A stretch of DNA of 64,000 bases, taken from the NCBI GenBank assembly GCA_023434665.1, contig JAEYSM010000016.1:1-64000 (forward strand), read 5' to 3'. Positions 34,470-44,178 of this stretch are shown in pieces. Source of the stretch: Bacteroidota bacterium. Its GTDB lineage: Bacteria; Bacteroidota; Bacteroidia; Bacteroidales; Lentimicrobiaceae. The position numbers and the translations under genes were made by a program. Within the stretch, counting starts at the first letter, position 1, and every line of letters starts with the position of its first letter. The notes below the pieces were generated by a model. That model saw only the letters and a program-made list of their open reading frames with translations, made no database searches and had not been told where the DNA came from.

Positions 34470-37400
34470 TTAATTGACAATCAGTTTTTCATCCCAGGTT
34501 CCAATATCACTTTTCAATCTGATTAAATAAAGCCCGGTTGATAAATCTCCGGTTTTTATTTGCCAGTCACTACCTTTGCCAAGCTTATGCTGTTGAATGA
34601 GTTTACCAGTTGAAGTAAATATTTGAATTTCAGCGTTGGTTATTTCATTTGAAGTAGTTATTCTAAAAAGATTGTTACCTGGATTCGGATAAACAGTCAA
34701 ATTCTTAGATGATACCAGGTTCTGGTCTGCATTGATCAGTGGTGAAACCATTATATCATCTATAAATAGATTATTACCCCTGCGATGAACAGTCTCGAAC
34801 ATTAGTCGAATATTGCTTTGATTTCCCCATTGCGATAAATTAAGTTCAATACATTCGGGATTATCAGGGCCATTACACCAATCATCCGGTGACTGAGGAA
34901 TATATTCAGCTGAAGAAACAGGAGCAGTTTCGAAGTTGCCTGTTCCGTCTTCTGCGAAACCTGCTAATTTTGTCCATGATGTACCACAATCATTTGATAT
35001 CCATACAAGCAAGGAGTCGGAGAATGCTACATATCTTCGGATATACGAATATTTGAATGAAAGTATTGGAGAAGATATGCCTTCGAATGTCATTGGAGGA
35101 CTAATCAGCTGATCGCGTTTTCCGGGAGAAACATTGTAATTGAAGAAATTCATCCTGGCAGCATTATTTGAACCATTCTCTCCTGATAAAGTAAAGATAT
35201 CCCAGGTAACTGAATTGTCGGGGTTAACTACTTGCCATCCATTGCTTCCTAAACTTGGATTATCCCAATTTTCGACAAAAGGTAAAGGTTGTCCACCAAT
35301 TGCCACATAATTCTGAAAAATTTCTGTGGTACTTCCGTTTGCATTGCTTACGGTTAAGGTAATCGAATAGTTGCTATTGCCATTAAATTGAACGACTGGA
35401 TTTTGAGAATTTGCATCAGTACCTTCAAGGAAAGTTACATCGGTTGGATTAAAAGACCATTGCCATGAGATGGGGCAATATGTACTTTGATCCATAAAAT
35501 GAACAATGGCAGTTTCACCAAAACAGAAAGAATGATTGCCTGATGTAATCAATACTTCGGGTAAAAGAGTACTACTTACTTCAATATAATCCTCACGTAC
35601 TAATGTATCATTACCTAAAGAATTCGAAACGATTAAAGTAACATTGTAAGTACCCGGTTCATTCCATACTATTCCTTGTGGATTTGCATCAGTAGATGTT
35701 GCTGGAGTTCCACCTTCAAAAGTCCAGTTCCATGCATATGGTACACCCTGGGTTTTATCGGCAAAATTAACTGGACATCCTACAGGTACCAGCGCCTGAT
35801 CAGCAGTAAAATTAGCTGTAGGAGGAGTAATCCTAAGCGGTGATTCCCATAATCCTCTGCCATAAGAACCAGCTCTTATAACATCATTTTGAGGATTTTC
35901 GTTGTCATAAAATATTTCCAACTCTGTAACACGGATTGCTTGAGGCAGGCCTTCAGAATACTGAATCCATTCATCTGTGAAAGCATCACGATAAAATACA
36001 CCTATGTCGGTTCCAAGATATAAACCTTCCTGACTGTTACGATAGTATCTGAGAGTATTCATTGAAACATCAGGTAATAATCCGGTTAGATTAGTCCACG
36101 ATTCTCCACGATTTGTTGATTTGTAAACTTTGTTTTGTTGTACGATATATACAGTATTTTCTTCAACAGGACTTGCCTCTATGGCTGTTATTGTTTGACC
36201 GGAAGGTAAGAGGTTAGTAAGGGTTGTCCAGTTAACAGATTCCTCTCTGGCATTGTCAGTCCTATATAACTTATTTCCTTCAGAAGCATAAAGAATATTA
36301 GGATTTGAGTGAGAAATTGCCATTTGATCAAAATCATTCACATTCTGGCTAGAAATCTTTGTCCATTGAATATTATTAGTGTTGCTTGCTCTGACATTTT
36401 TACTACGCCATATGTTCTTATAACCTATGTACATTATGTTACCATCTGTAGGATCTAAAAGGAAGGGAGTTACCCAGCCGCCGCCTTCGGTTATACCATT
36501 CACACCTTCTCCTGCTACCTGCCCATCGTAACCATGATTGAAATGCCTGTCAATGCTACCATAATATATTGTTGAATAACTGTATCTGTCATCAGTTGGA
36601 TCAAATGCACATTCCATTCCATCGCCACCTCCGACATTTACCCACGAGCTTCCAATATATGTAGATGAACCATTATCCTGATAACCATTTATAACATAAT
36701 CGCGATTAGTAGCACTCTGACCAATTTTATATGCCTGGCTGATAACCATTCCATTACTGATCTCAGTCCAGGATGTTCCACCATTCGAAGTCCAGTAAAC
36801 ACCACCATCGTTACCTGCATACAAGCGATTGTTAATGGGGTTATATTCAAGAACATGAAGGTCGGCGTGTACTGAAGGAACGCCACAATCGCCCCACCAA
36901 TGTGAATTAATTTGCCAGGTGGAACCTCCATCAGATGATTTGAAACAGTTAACACCTCCGGCATGAATAACGTCGGCATTAGTCGGATCAACTGAAATAT
37001 CGAGATCGTACCATGCCTGGCCTCCAGAACCTCCATTGCAACCCCATGACATTATATTAGGGGATGTAGACCTGGTTGTAAAAGTTTCACCACTGTCAAC
37101 CGAACGATAAATACCCTTGAATGATTCGGAATTAGTGATAAGAAAATACACGACTTCAGGACTTGCTGCAGAGACACCAATGGCTCCACGGCTTCCACTA
37201 GGTAATCCATTACTCACCTGAGTAAAGGATATGCCATTATCAATCGATTTGTAGAAATTTCCACCCGAAGCCGCATACACGATATCAGGATCACCTGGTT
37301 TAAAAACCATATCCTTGAAGTTGCCATTTATATTTCTTGACCAGGTGGCACCTGCATCAACACTGCGGTAAACTCCCCCGGCTGTGGCAGCTAAAATTAT

Positions 37401-38126
37401 CTGGTTGTTGTCAGGGTGGATAATGATTTTGCTAATAACACTTGTTTCCATACCTACATTGGTGGCTTGAAATGTTACACCCGCATCAAGACTTTTCCAG
37501 ACACCCAATCCTGGAGCATCCCCCGCATCGCGATCTCCGGTTCCTATATAAACGATATTGGGATTTACATGATCAACAGCAATATCAGAAACCCCGAGGG
37601 TTGGCATTACATCAGTATGTGTAACCCATGTGTCTCCACCATCTTCTGTTATCCAAAGACCTCCGGAAGGTGCACCAGCATAAATAATATCAGGATCGGT
37701 TGGATGAAATGCTAATCCATTTACGCGGCCAAGCCCCCTATATCCATTATATCCTGAAGGAACTGTAAAAGGTCCAAGTGGTACCCATTCTCCATCAGTT
37801 GAGAGCTGATTACTCTTTAACGAAAGGTTCTTGAGAGCGACTACACTGCGATGTGGTGAAGGCTTTGTTCCATCAGGTGAAACCTGACGTTCCATCCAGT
37901 ATTCCCATCTTTTGAAAAGTTTGTAACCGCTTCCTTTAGTCTGTTCACGATCTTCCCAATATTCATAGAATGCCTTCTGTGTTTCAAAGAAATTTGCATT
38001 GGGATCCTGCATCATTTCTATCCAGTATGGATAGGCCTTATAATCCCTTGAAGATTCCTGGCTATATGAATTCTGGATGAACAGAACAAAAGCTAAGACT
38101 CCAAGAAGTCTGGTAAAATTTCTCAT
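34470..38126 (-). CDS. Large T9SS-secreted protein with sortilin/BNR-type propeller repeats and PKD domains
   Basis: A 1,218-residue exported protein. The signal peptide starts at Met of M-R-N-F-T-R-L-L (ATG 38126; the frame runs 21 codons further upstream without a signal-like start). Residues about 110-740 carry many repeats such as GGLWITEDGGDTWV, GGVYRSVDAGATW and YKSTNRGESW, the VPS10/BNR propeller signature. Two PKD-type domains follow (about 770-930; VTFLEGTD and NVTLIVSNS segments), then a jelly-roll-like domain with DNSVTWDIF and a T9SS sorting domain ending D-E-K-L-I-V-N. It probably binds or processes a polymer at the surface; no catalytic residues are recognised. Confidence 0.88.
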   Translation of the reverse strand: MRNFTRLLGVLAFVLFIQNSYSQESSRDYKAYPYWIEMMQDPNANFFETQKAFYEYWEDREQTKGSGYKLFKRWEYWMERQVSPDGTKPSPHRSVVALKNLSLKSNQLSTDGEWVPLGPFTVPSGYNGYRGLGRVNGLAFHPTDPDIIYAGAPSGGLWITEDGGDTWVTHTDVMPTLGVSDIAVDHVNPNIVYIGTGDRDAGDAPGLGVWKSLDAGVTFQATNVGMETSVISKIIIHPDNNQIILAATAGGVYRSVDAGATWSRNINGNFKDMVFKPGDPDIVYAASGGNFYKSIDNGISFTQVSNGLPSGSRGAIGVSAASPEVVYFLITNSESFKGIYRSVDSGETFTTRSTSPNIMSWGCNGGSGGQAWYDLDISVDPTNADVIHAGGVNCFKSSDGGSTWQINSHWWGDCGVPSVHADLHVLEYNPINNRLYAGNDGGVYWTSNGGTSWTEISNGMVISQAYKIGQSATNRDYVINGYQDNGSSTYIGSSWVNVGGGDGMECAFDPTDDRYSYSTIYYGSIDRHFNHGYDGQVAGEGVNGITEGGGWVTPFLLDPTDGNIMYIGYKNIWRSKNVRASNTNNIQWTKISSQNVNDFDQMAISHSNPNILYASEGNKLYRTDNAREESVNWTTLTNLLPSGQTITAIEASPVEENTVYIVQQNKVYKSTNRGESWTNLTGLLPDVSMNTLRYYRNSQEGLYLGTDIGVFYRDAFTDEWIQYSEGLPQAIRVTELEIFYDNENPQNDVIRAGSYGRGLWESPLRITPPTANFTADQALVPVGCPVNFADKTQGVPYAWNWTFEGGTPATSTDANPQGIVWNEPGTYNVTLIVSNSLGNDTLVREDYIEVSSTLLPEVLITSGNHSFCFGETAIVHFMDQSTYCPISWQWSFNPTDVTFLEGTDANSQNPVVQFNGNSNYSITLTVSNANGSTTEIFQNYVAIGGQPLPFVENWDNPSLGSNGWQVVNPDNSVTWDIFTLSGENGSNNAARMNFFNYNVSPGKRDQLISPPMTFEGISSPILSFKYSYIRRYVAFSDSLLVWISNDCGTSWTKLAGFAEDGTGNFETAPVSSAEYIPQSPDDWCNGPDNPECIELNLSQWGNQSNIRLMFETVHRRGNNLFIDDIMVSPLINADQNLVSSKNLTVYPNPGNNLFRITTSNEITNAEIQIFTSTGKLIQQHKLGKGSDWQIKTGDLSTGLYLIRLKSDIGTWDEKLIVN

Positions 38127-38214
38127 TGTTTTATTAGTGAATTGAATTAGTGCGGAACAAAAATAATTTTTTTTCAGTTCTCTTCGCAATTAAAATAAAT
38201 TATAACAAAGAGAG

Positions 38215-38331
38215 TTAGTCCTCGTCACGGATTTGTTTGTCCAACTTCTTAAGCAAGAATACTGATAAGTAGTAAGTGAGAATTATTATTATCGGCCAGG
38301 ATAATAACCAAAATATTTTATCAAGATACAT
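38215..38331 (-). CDS. 38-residue single-pass membrane protein at the end of the cyd operon (CydX-like candidate)
   Basis: A short frame, missed at usual length cutoffs, starting 21 bases after the cydB stop. It has one hydrophobic helix (about residues 6-26, WLLSWPIIIILTYYLSVFLL) flanked by Lys-Lys-Leu-Asp-Lys and a polar acidic C-terminus Arg-Asp-Glu-Asp. Size, single helix and position match CydX, the small subunit of bd oxidases, but sequence identity cannot be judged by eye. It may stabilise the CydAB complex. Confidence 0.55.
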   Translation of the reverse strand: MYLDKIFWLLSWPIIIILTYYLSVFLLKKLDKQIRDED

Positions 38332-38352
38332 AGTGAATAGTTTTTCAAATTC

Positions 38353-39510
38353 TTAATAAACATGAGATGTGTCATCATTCAGATCTGCTTCGGTCATAGG
38401 CTTCCTGTTCATTGAATACCACGCCCACCAAATATATGCTATAACTACCGGTACAAACAAGGATACATAGCTCATTGCAGTGAGGGTATAATGGCTTGAT
38501 GAACTGTTTGCAATGTGCAATGAATGCTGTAAATTGAAAGTTGATGGATAATATGCTGTATTGTTTAATCCTGCAATAAGGAACAGTGAAAATACAGTGA
38601 GAATGGTTCCTATTCCTGAGTACCATATCCCATTGCTGCCCTTAAGGAATAAAAATCTGATAATTCCATATAATACCATTAATACTCCAACCACGAACAT
38701 TATTCCGATAAGCGGCATTTCGACTAAATTATGAAAGTATTTATATTTTTCCATGAAGACCTGCCCTGAAATGGGATCGTAAGCAAAACCTGCTTTAAGA
38801 AATAAACCTGTGATAAAGGCTAGAAAGAAAATCAGGAATGGAACTATATTGAACCACATTTGCCTGGTTGCTCTTTCAGAAATTGCTTTATTATCAACAT
38901 TTTTGACAATGAAGAGGATTCCCAAAACACGAGCCAGAAAGAAAACTGTTAACCCCAATGTTACATTATGCCAGTTGAGGACTGCTTCGAGACCATGAAA
39001 AGGAGTTTCCCATCTGGAAATTGCAGAATCATATATTGCAGTAATATTGCTTTTTTCAACAGAGAACATACTCCCATTGAAAAAAGTTCCAACAGCGGTT
39101 CCAAGTAAAATAGTTCCTAATGCTCCATTTATATACAGCATGATTTCGAATGTTTTCTGTCCAAGAACGTTACCAGGTTTTCGACGATATTCATAGGATA
39201 CTGCCTGAATAACAAATGCTATCAGAATAGCCATCCAAACCCAATATGCTCCTCCAAAACTGGTAGAATAGAAAAGTGGGAAAGAAGCAAAAAAGGCTCC
39301 ACCAAAAGTTACCAGAGTAGTAAAAGTAAGTTCCCATTTATGGCCTAAAATATTTACAATAAGATTCCTTTCAATTTCAGTTTTCCCGAGTGAATATAAT
39401 AATGTTTGCCCGCCTTGTACGAACAACAGGAATACCAGTGCGGCGCCAAGTATTGAAATTACTATCCACCAATACTGCTGAAGGGCTATGTGACTTAAAG
39501 TTTCAAACAT
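38353..39510 (-). CDS. cydB: Cytochrome bd ubiquinol oxidase subunit II
   Basis: A 385-residue inner-membrane subunit with nine hydrophobic helices, no ligands for heme, and the expected position 12 bases after cydA. Family segments include the opening LQQYWWIVISILGAALVFLLF and the W-x-x-F-H-G-L-E-A-V-L-N-like region around ETPFHGLEAVLNWHNV. Together with CydA it forms the high-affinity quinol oxidase. A strong ribosome-binding region AGGACAAG precedes the ATG. Confidence 0.95.
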   Translation of the reverse strand: MFETLSHIALQQYWWIVISILGAALVFLLFVQGGQTLLYSLGKTEIERNLIVNILGHKWELTFTTLVTFGGAFFASFPLFYSTSFGGAYWVWMAILIAFVIQAVSYEYRRKPGNVLGQKTFEIMLYINGALGTILLGTAVGTFFNGSMFSVEKSNITAIYDSAISRWETPFHGLEAVLNWHNVTLGLTVFFLARVLGILFIVKNVDNKAISERATRQMWFNIVPFLIFFLAFITGLFLKAGFAYDPISGQVFMEKYKYFHNLVEMPLIGIMFVVGVLMVLYGIIRFLFLKGSNGIWYSGIGTILTVFSLFLIAGLNNTAYYPSTFNLQHSLHIANSSSSHYTLTAMSYVSLFVPVVIAYIWWAWYSMNRKPMTEADLNDDTSHVY

Positions 39511-39522
39511 TTCTTGTCCTCC

Positions 39523-41139
39523 TTATTTTAATTGATCTTGTTCTGCAAGCGTAGGTTCTTCTTCTTTAACTTCAGCAAAGACTCCTTTTGAAGGTATAAT
39601 AGGTTTTGGTCCTGTTTTGATAGCTTTAAACATAATGCTCAATTCAGCTATAAGTAATGAAGTAAAGATAATTGCAAAAAGAATAAATGTAGTAATAACC
39701 GCTCCTGCATCAAGTTTGGATACGGCAGTCATAGTTGGCATAAGATCCTGAATTACCCATGGTTGACGTCCCATTTCGGCTGTAACCCATCCGGATTGTG
39801 TAGCCAGATATGCTAAGGGTACATTAATTATGGCAAAACGTAACCAGAATTTGGAGTTTAGAATTCTGTTCTTATAAATAAGAAGGAGTACGATAGCAAA
39901 AAACAGGATAAACCACATTCCTAAAGCTACCATGATATGAAAGCTGTAAAAGGTTACTGGCATTGATGGAGCCAATGCATTAGGATTATCAATGAAATAA
40001 CCATATCCAAAATATTTGAAATTTTCATCAAGCAATGCTTTAGCCTCGGCCATTTTTTCTTTATTGTCAGCCTCTTTGGCAAGTTTATATTCGGCTAATG
40101 CATCAATTGCTAGCTTACCACGAGATATTTTCTCAGCAGAGGACATAATTCCATGTTCAGGATTTCCTTCCATTAAATCCTTAATTCCCGGAACGAAAGC
40201 ATGTGGATCTGAAAATGCCATGTAAGATAAAAAGTTGGGGATTTCAATTTTAAAGGCAAAATCTTTATAATTTAAATATCCGGGATCTTCTGGGGCTGTA
40301 GATACAATCCCTAAAGCGACTAATCCTACACCTCTTTGCCCTACTCTTAGCCCTTCCATTGCAGCAAATTTCATAGGCTGATGGTGAGCAACAGCCTTGG
40401 CACTATAGTCTCCTGTGGCTAAAGTCGCTAGAGAGGTAACCAATCCAAATACAGCAGCAACAACCATGCTCCTTTTAGCAAAAACAATGTGGCGTTTTTT
40501 TAACAGAAACCAGGAACTGATTCCTATCACAACTAAAGCTGCAAGGCTATATGATGACATGATAGTGTGAGTAAATTTGGAGATAGCCATAGGTGAGAGC
40601 AGCACTTCCCAAAAGTTTACCATTTCATTCCTGGCGGTGTCAGGATTGAATTGCATTCCAACTGGCAACTGCATCCATGCATTAGCAACAAGGATCCACA
40701 AGGCTGATAAACTGGCGCCAAAAGCAACTAACCAGGTTGAAAACAGGTGCATTTTTTTACTTACTTTATTCCATCCAAAGAACATTATGGCAATAAACGT
40801 TGATTCGAGGAAGAAAGCCATTATTCCTTCAATTGCCAAAGGAGCACCAAAGATATCGCCAACAAACCAGGAATAATTCGACCAGTTTGTACCGAATTCG
40901 AATTCGAGAATGATTCCTGTTGCAACGCCAATGGCGAAGTTGATGCCAAAGATTGTCATCCAAAATTTTGCAATTCGCTTCCATTGTGGATCACCTGTCT
41001 TTACATAGATAGTCTCCATGATTGCAATCAGGAATCCTAGGCCAAGTGTCAAGGGAACAAAAATCCAGTGATACATGGCAGTAAGGGCGAATTGCCCACG
41101 CGACCAGTCAATGAGTGAATAGTCAAATGTCTCTATCAT
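39523..41139 (-). CDS. cydA: Cytochrome bd ubiquinol oxidase subunit I
   Basis: A 538-residue inner-membrane subunit carrying hemes b558, b595 and d. Visible features are the N-terminal RGQFALTAMYHWIFVPLTLG with an axial heme His, and the conserved GRQPWVIQDLMPT motif. The periplasmic quinol-binding loop region lies at about 255-370. The operon order is DUF4492 gene, cydA, cydB and a small ORF, with gaps of 2-21 bases. It consumes oxygen at low concentration and protects against oxygen and NO stress. Confidence 0.96.
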   Translation of the reverse strand: MIETFDYSLIDWSRGQFALTAMYHWIFVPLTLGLGFLIAIMETIYVKTGDPQWKRIAKFWMTIFGINFAIGVATGIILEFEFGTNWSNYSWFVGDIFGAPLAIEGIMAFFLESTFIAIMFFGWNKVSKKMHLFSTWLVAFGASLSALWILVANAWMQLPVGMQFNPDTARNEMVNFWEVLLSPMAISKFTHTIMSSYSLAALVVIGISSWFLLKKRHIVFAKRSMVVAAVFGLVTSLATLATGDYSAKAVAHHQPMKFAAMEGLRVGQRGVGLVALGIVSTAPEDPGYLNYKDFAFKIEIPNFLSYMAFSDPHAFVPGIKDLMEGNPEHGIMSSAEKISRGKLAIDALAEYKLAKEADNKEKMAEAKALLDENFKYFGYGYFIDNPNALAPSMPVTFYSFHIMVALGMWFILFFAIVLLLIYKNRILNSKFWLRFAIINVPLAYLATQSGWVTAEMGRQPWVIQDLMPTMTAVSKLDAGAVITTFILFAIIFTSLLIAELSIMFKAIKTGPKPIIPSKGVFAEVKEEEPTLAEQDQLK

Positions 41140-41141
41140 TG

Positions 41142-41357
41142 CTATTTATTTGGGTTAGTTAGGTTTTCAATAACATGATTACTTCGTTCTTCGTCATTCT
41201 CGAAATTCGAATTGAGATAGTTAGGAAAGAAAAAAAGACGTAGAATAGCGAACATTATAAAGAGCTTAATAAGAATGATAGCCCATAATGTTTTGCCAAT
41301 AGTCATACTCTTAAATCCTTCATAATAAAAGAGATATATCCGTCTCAATACATTCAT
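41142..41357 (-). CDS. DUF4492 family small membrane protein
   Basis: A 71-residue protein with one hydrophobic helix (about 24-45) preceded by the family signature YEGFKSMTIGKTLWAIILIK and followed by LRLFFFPNYL and an acidic tail (ENDEERSNHV). DUF4492 genes precede cydA in many Bacteroidota, so it is probably an accessory or structural subunit of bd oxidase. It is the first gene of the cyd operon, ending two bases before cydA. Confidence 0.88.
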   Translation of the reverse strand: MNVLRRIYLFYYEGFKSMTIGKTLWAIILIKLFIMFAILRLFFFPNYLNSNFENDEERSNHVIENLTNPNK

Positions 41358-41423
41358 AAATGCGCATATTTACTCCTGTCCAAAGATATGGGAATTTGTT
41401 AATTAACTCAAAATTAAGTATTG

Positions 41424-41747
41424 TCAATTAACTTTATATCCTAAATTGTTGATAGTTTGGCTTAACAAATCGGCATTAACAAGGGTTGTGTCAAATGAAA
41501 CTGTCGTAATACCTTCTATGTGAAGTGCTTCTGCTGAAACGACACCATTAAGGTTTGTAAGTGCTGTTTCAATAGTTTTTTCACAGCCTTCACATGTCAT
41601 TCCTGAAACTTGAAGTTCAAGGGTTTTTATTGCTGTTACGTTGACTTCAGTTTTGTTTGTTTGTTCATCTGCCTGTTGACTTGTTTGGCTACAAGAAAAT
41701 AAAAAGACTAATAGAAAGGAAACCAAAAGTGCATTTTTCATGTTCAT
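41424..41747 (-). CDS. HMA-domain lipoprotein (heavy-metal binding)
   Basis: A 107-residue exported protein with a lipobox V-F-L-F-S-C (Cys about 19), a low-complexity Gln/Thr linker, then a ferredoxin-like HMA domain with the metal-binding motif GMTCEGCEKTIE at about 52-63. It probably binds Cu+ or another soft metal at the periplasmic face of the inner membrane. Met3 is an alternative start. The adjacent antiporter is divergent and the cyd operon is on the same strand, but no promoter for joint expression is evident. Confidence 0.87.
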   Translation of the reverse strand: MNMKNALLVSFLLVFLFSCSQTSQQADEQTNKTEVNVTAIKTLELQVSGMTCEGCEKTIETALTNLNGVVSAEALHIEGITTVSFDTTLVNADLLSQTINNLGYKVN

Positions 41748-41871
41748 AGCGTTATTATTTAATAAACTAATGCGAATTGATAGGCTAAGTTAATTTTTTA
41801 TTTTGAATTTCTTCAACTTTCAACTCCGCAAATCAATTTTATGAGTAGTATTGAAAAAATTACTTTAACAA

Positions 41872-43344
41872 ATGGAGTTTTTAACAATTGAAAACTTAAT
41901 ACTCTTAACTTCTGTTCTCTTATTCTTGAGCATTCTGGCCAGTAAGACAAGTGGTCGGTTAGGAGTACCTTCCTTAATAATATTCCTTGTAATTGGTATG
42001 CTAGCGGGGGTAGACGGCATACTAGGTATTCCATTCGATGATTTTGATGCAATTAACAAAATAGGAACTATTGCTTTAATTTTTATTCTTTTTTCGGGAG
42101 GGCTCGATACGAAGCTTGAGAGTGTTGCACCGGTAATGTCGAGAGGTGTTATACTTGCTTCACTTGGTGTACTTCTGACAGCTGGAGTAACTGGTTTATT
42201 CGTTTGGAAGTTCACAGAGTTTTCGCTTATTGAAGGATTATTGCTTGGGTCAATTATTTCATCAACAGATGCTGCAGCAGTTTTCTCTATTCTCAGGTCA
42301 AAAGGTATCGGATTGAGAGGCAGGCTTCGTCCTTTGCTTGAATTGGAATCAGGTAGCAACGATCCTATGGCTTATTTTCTAACTGTTTCGTTCGTAAGTC
42401 TTGCATTGAGCGAAACAATTGGAGTTTGGAACATTGCTTTACAATTTGTAATTCAAATGACTCTTGGCTTTGCGTTTGGTTATGTATTTGGAAAATTAGG
42501 TGTATGGGTTATTAATAAAATCAAACTTGATTATGATGGATTATATCCAGTATTGATTATGGCAATGATTCTGTTCTCGTATGCATTTAGTTCATATGCA
42601 TATGGAAATGGATTTCTTACCATTTATGTGATGGGTGTGATTTTAGGGAATAGCAGTTTTATACATAAAAAAAGCCTTACAAAGTTTTATGACGGACAAG
42701 CATGGCTGATGCAGATTATTATGTTCATAGCTTTTGGATTATTAGTAAATCCTCATGAAATAATTCCTGTTATTGGGATTGGAATGTTGGTTTCTTTAGT
42801 TTTGATTTTTCTAGCCCGACCTATTGGAGTATTTGTCAGCCTCATACCTTTTAGGATGAAGTTCCGTGAAAAACTATTCATCTCGTGGGTTGGATTAAGA
42901 GGTGCTGTGCCAATAATTTTTGCTACTATTCCTGTTACTGCAGGGGTTGAATCATCCTCTACAATCTTCAACATTATTTTCTTTGTCGTAATAACCTCGG
43001 TTGCTCTTCAGGGCACTACTTTAATGTTGATGGCAAAATTTCTACATGTAGATAAACGGGTTGAAGTCGCACGGAGATATCCTTTAGAGCTTGAAATGAC
43101 AGAAAATTTTAAGAATGAGCTAGTTGAAGTTTCTATTCCAGAGGATTGTCCACAAGCAAATAAACGTATCGTTGAAATCGGCTTCCCGAGGAATGCACTA
43201 ATTGTAATGATAGAACGAAATAAACAATATATAACACCGAATGGCAACACCATAATTAAACCTGGTGATAATTTGTTAATCATGACTAATAATGTCCGAG
43301 ATTTGAATGCAATTCATGCATGCCTTCAGATAAGTCCTAAATAG
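41872..43344 (+). CDS. Potassium/proton antiporter, CPA1 family with TrkA-C domain (NhaP2/CvrA type)
   Basis: A 490-residue inner-membrane antiporter. Twelve or so helices (residues 1-385) contain the CPA1 core motif STDAAAVFSILR followed by ELESGSNDPMAYFLT and the WVGLRGAVPIIFATIP segment. A cytosolic TrkA-C (RCK-C) domain follows (about 400-487). That arrangement fits K+/H+ exporters used in volume and pH control. No other ion-transport gene is adjacent. The name nhaP2/cvrA is not used as symbol because the cation is not proven. Confidence 0.93.
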   Translation: MEFLTIENLILLTSVLLFLSILASKTSGRLGVPSLIIFLVIGMLAGVDGILGIPFDDFDAINKIGTIALIFILFSGGLDTKLESVAPVMSRGVILASLGVLLTAGVTGLFVWKFTEFSLIEGLLLGSIISSTDAAAVFSILRSKGIGLRGRLRPLLELESGSNDPMAYFLTVSFVSLALSETIGVWNIALQFVIQMTLGFAFGYVFGKLGVWVINKIKLDYDGLYPVLIMAMILFSYAFSSYAYGNGFLTIYVMGVILGNSSFIHKKSLTKFYDGQAWLMQIIMFIAFGLLVNPHEIIPVIGIGMLVSLVLIFLARPIGVFVSLIPFRMKFREKLFISWVGLRGAVPIIFATIPVTAGVESSSTIFNIIFFVVITSVALQGTTLMLMAKFLHVDKRVEVARRYPLELEMTENFKNELVEVSIPEDCPQANKRIVEIGFPRNALIVMIERNKQYITPNGNTIIKPGDNLLIMTNNVRDLNAIHACLQISPK

Positions 43345-43499
43345 GTTTTTTAGCATTCATGTGATGAAACATTTCATAAAGTAAAGTTTGCTTTATCAAT
43401 ACCGATTTTTTTGATATAACAAAAATTTGTCTCACCAACTACGTATTTATACTTATTTTTTCAGAAGCTTACCTTATTAAAAATAAGTAATTTAACTAA

Positions 43500-43530
43500 T
43501 TGTACAGGGGTGGATGTTGGTTTAATTTTG
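43500..43530 (+). promoter_or_regulatory. Promoter upstream of the 186-residue exported protein
   Basis: TTG (43500-43502) and TAATTTTG (43523-43530) are separated by 20 bases, close to the -33/-7 consensus; the ATG is 22 bases further on. Confidence 0.6.
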
Positions 43531-43551
43531 TAAGTATTAAATCATCCCCCC

Positions 43552-44112
43552 ATGAAAAGGCCAATAGTATTAATTCTATGTATGCTTGCGTTTTTAAAAA
43601 TAGATGCGCAGGAAAAAATTAAATCACCTGGTTTAATGCTAGGGTATGATAGTATACTCATTATAAGGGAGTATGCCAGATACAATAACTTGAGTACAGA
43701 TGAATACTGGCTAAAACAATCTTCACCCGGAAAGTTAATCTATTATTGTAAGAGTTCAAAAGATAAGAACAAAGAAAATGTTGCTCATATTTATGATTTT
43801 GATGCTCAGGGTGTAAATATCAAATATACTACGGTTACTACTCAGGAAAAAATTAAATATGCTGTTGATTACTTTAATAGTTTAGCACTCAGAAGGAAAA
43901 ATGTATATAATTTTGTTGGAGTAATTGCAGAGAATCAGGCGGTATGGGAATCGAATGATTTAGAAACTGAATTTACCGATTGTAATTGTGGGAACCTTAA
44001 AGTTACAGTTATAAGCAATCTTGAAGAAGACAATGAAATAGTAAACAATGTTGGTGTGAAACCTGGCAGGTCAGGTGAACTTCTTGCAATAGTTTATACA
44101 CCTAAACAATGA
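43552..44112 (+). CDS. Hypothetical exported protein
   Basis: A 186-residue protein with a signal peptide (residues 1-19, ending IDAQ). The mature part is mixed alpha/beta with no transmembrane helices, and has a Cys pair in DCNCGNLKVTV (about 142-149). I recognise no family. It is flanked by a good promoter and terminator, so it is a single-gene unit. Function is unknown. Confidence 0.75.
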   Translation: MKRPIVLILCMLAFLKIDAQEKIKSPGLMLGYDSILIIREYARYNNLSTDEYWLKQSSPGKLIYYCKSSKDKNKENVAHIYDFDAQGVNIKYTTVTTQEKIKYAVDYFNSLALRRKNVYNFVGVIAENQAVWESNDLETEFTDCNCGNLKVTVISNLEEDNEIVNNVGVKPGRSGELLAIVYTPKQ

Positions 44113-44145
44113 TACTAATATGGCCGGGGGGTTGTATTATTAAAG

Positions 44146-44165
44146 AAAGGAGCTACGGCTCCTTT
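44146..44165. terminator. Terminator between the hypothetical exported gene and the T9SS gene
   Basis: AAAGGAGC (44146-44153) pairs with GCTCCTTT (44158-44165) around a TACG tetraloop, followed by a T-run to the right. Confidence 0.9.
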
Positions 44166-44178
44166 TTTTATTTTTCAA

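Noticed and set aside
41865..42359. 164-codon minus-strand frame
   Set aside because: Fully antisense to the K+/H+ antiporter coding region, whose frame has strong family motifs.
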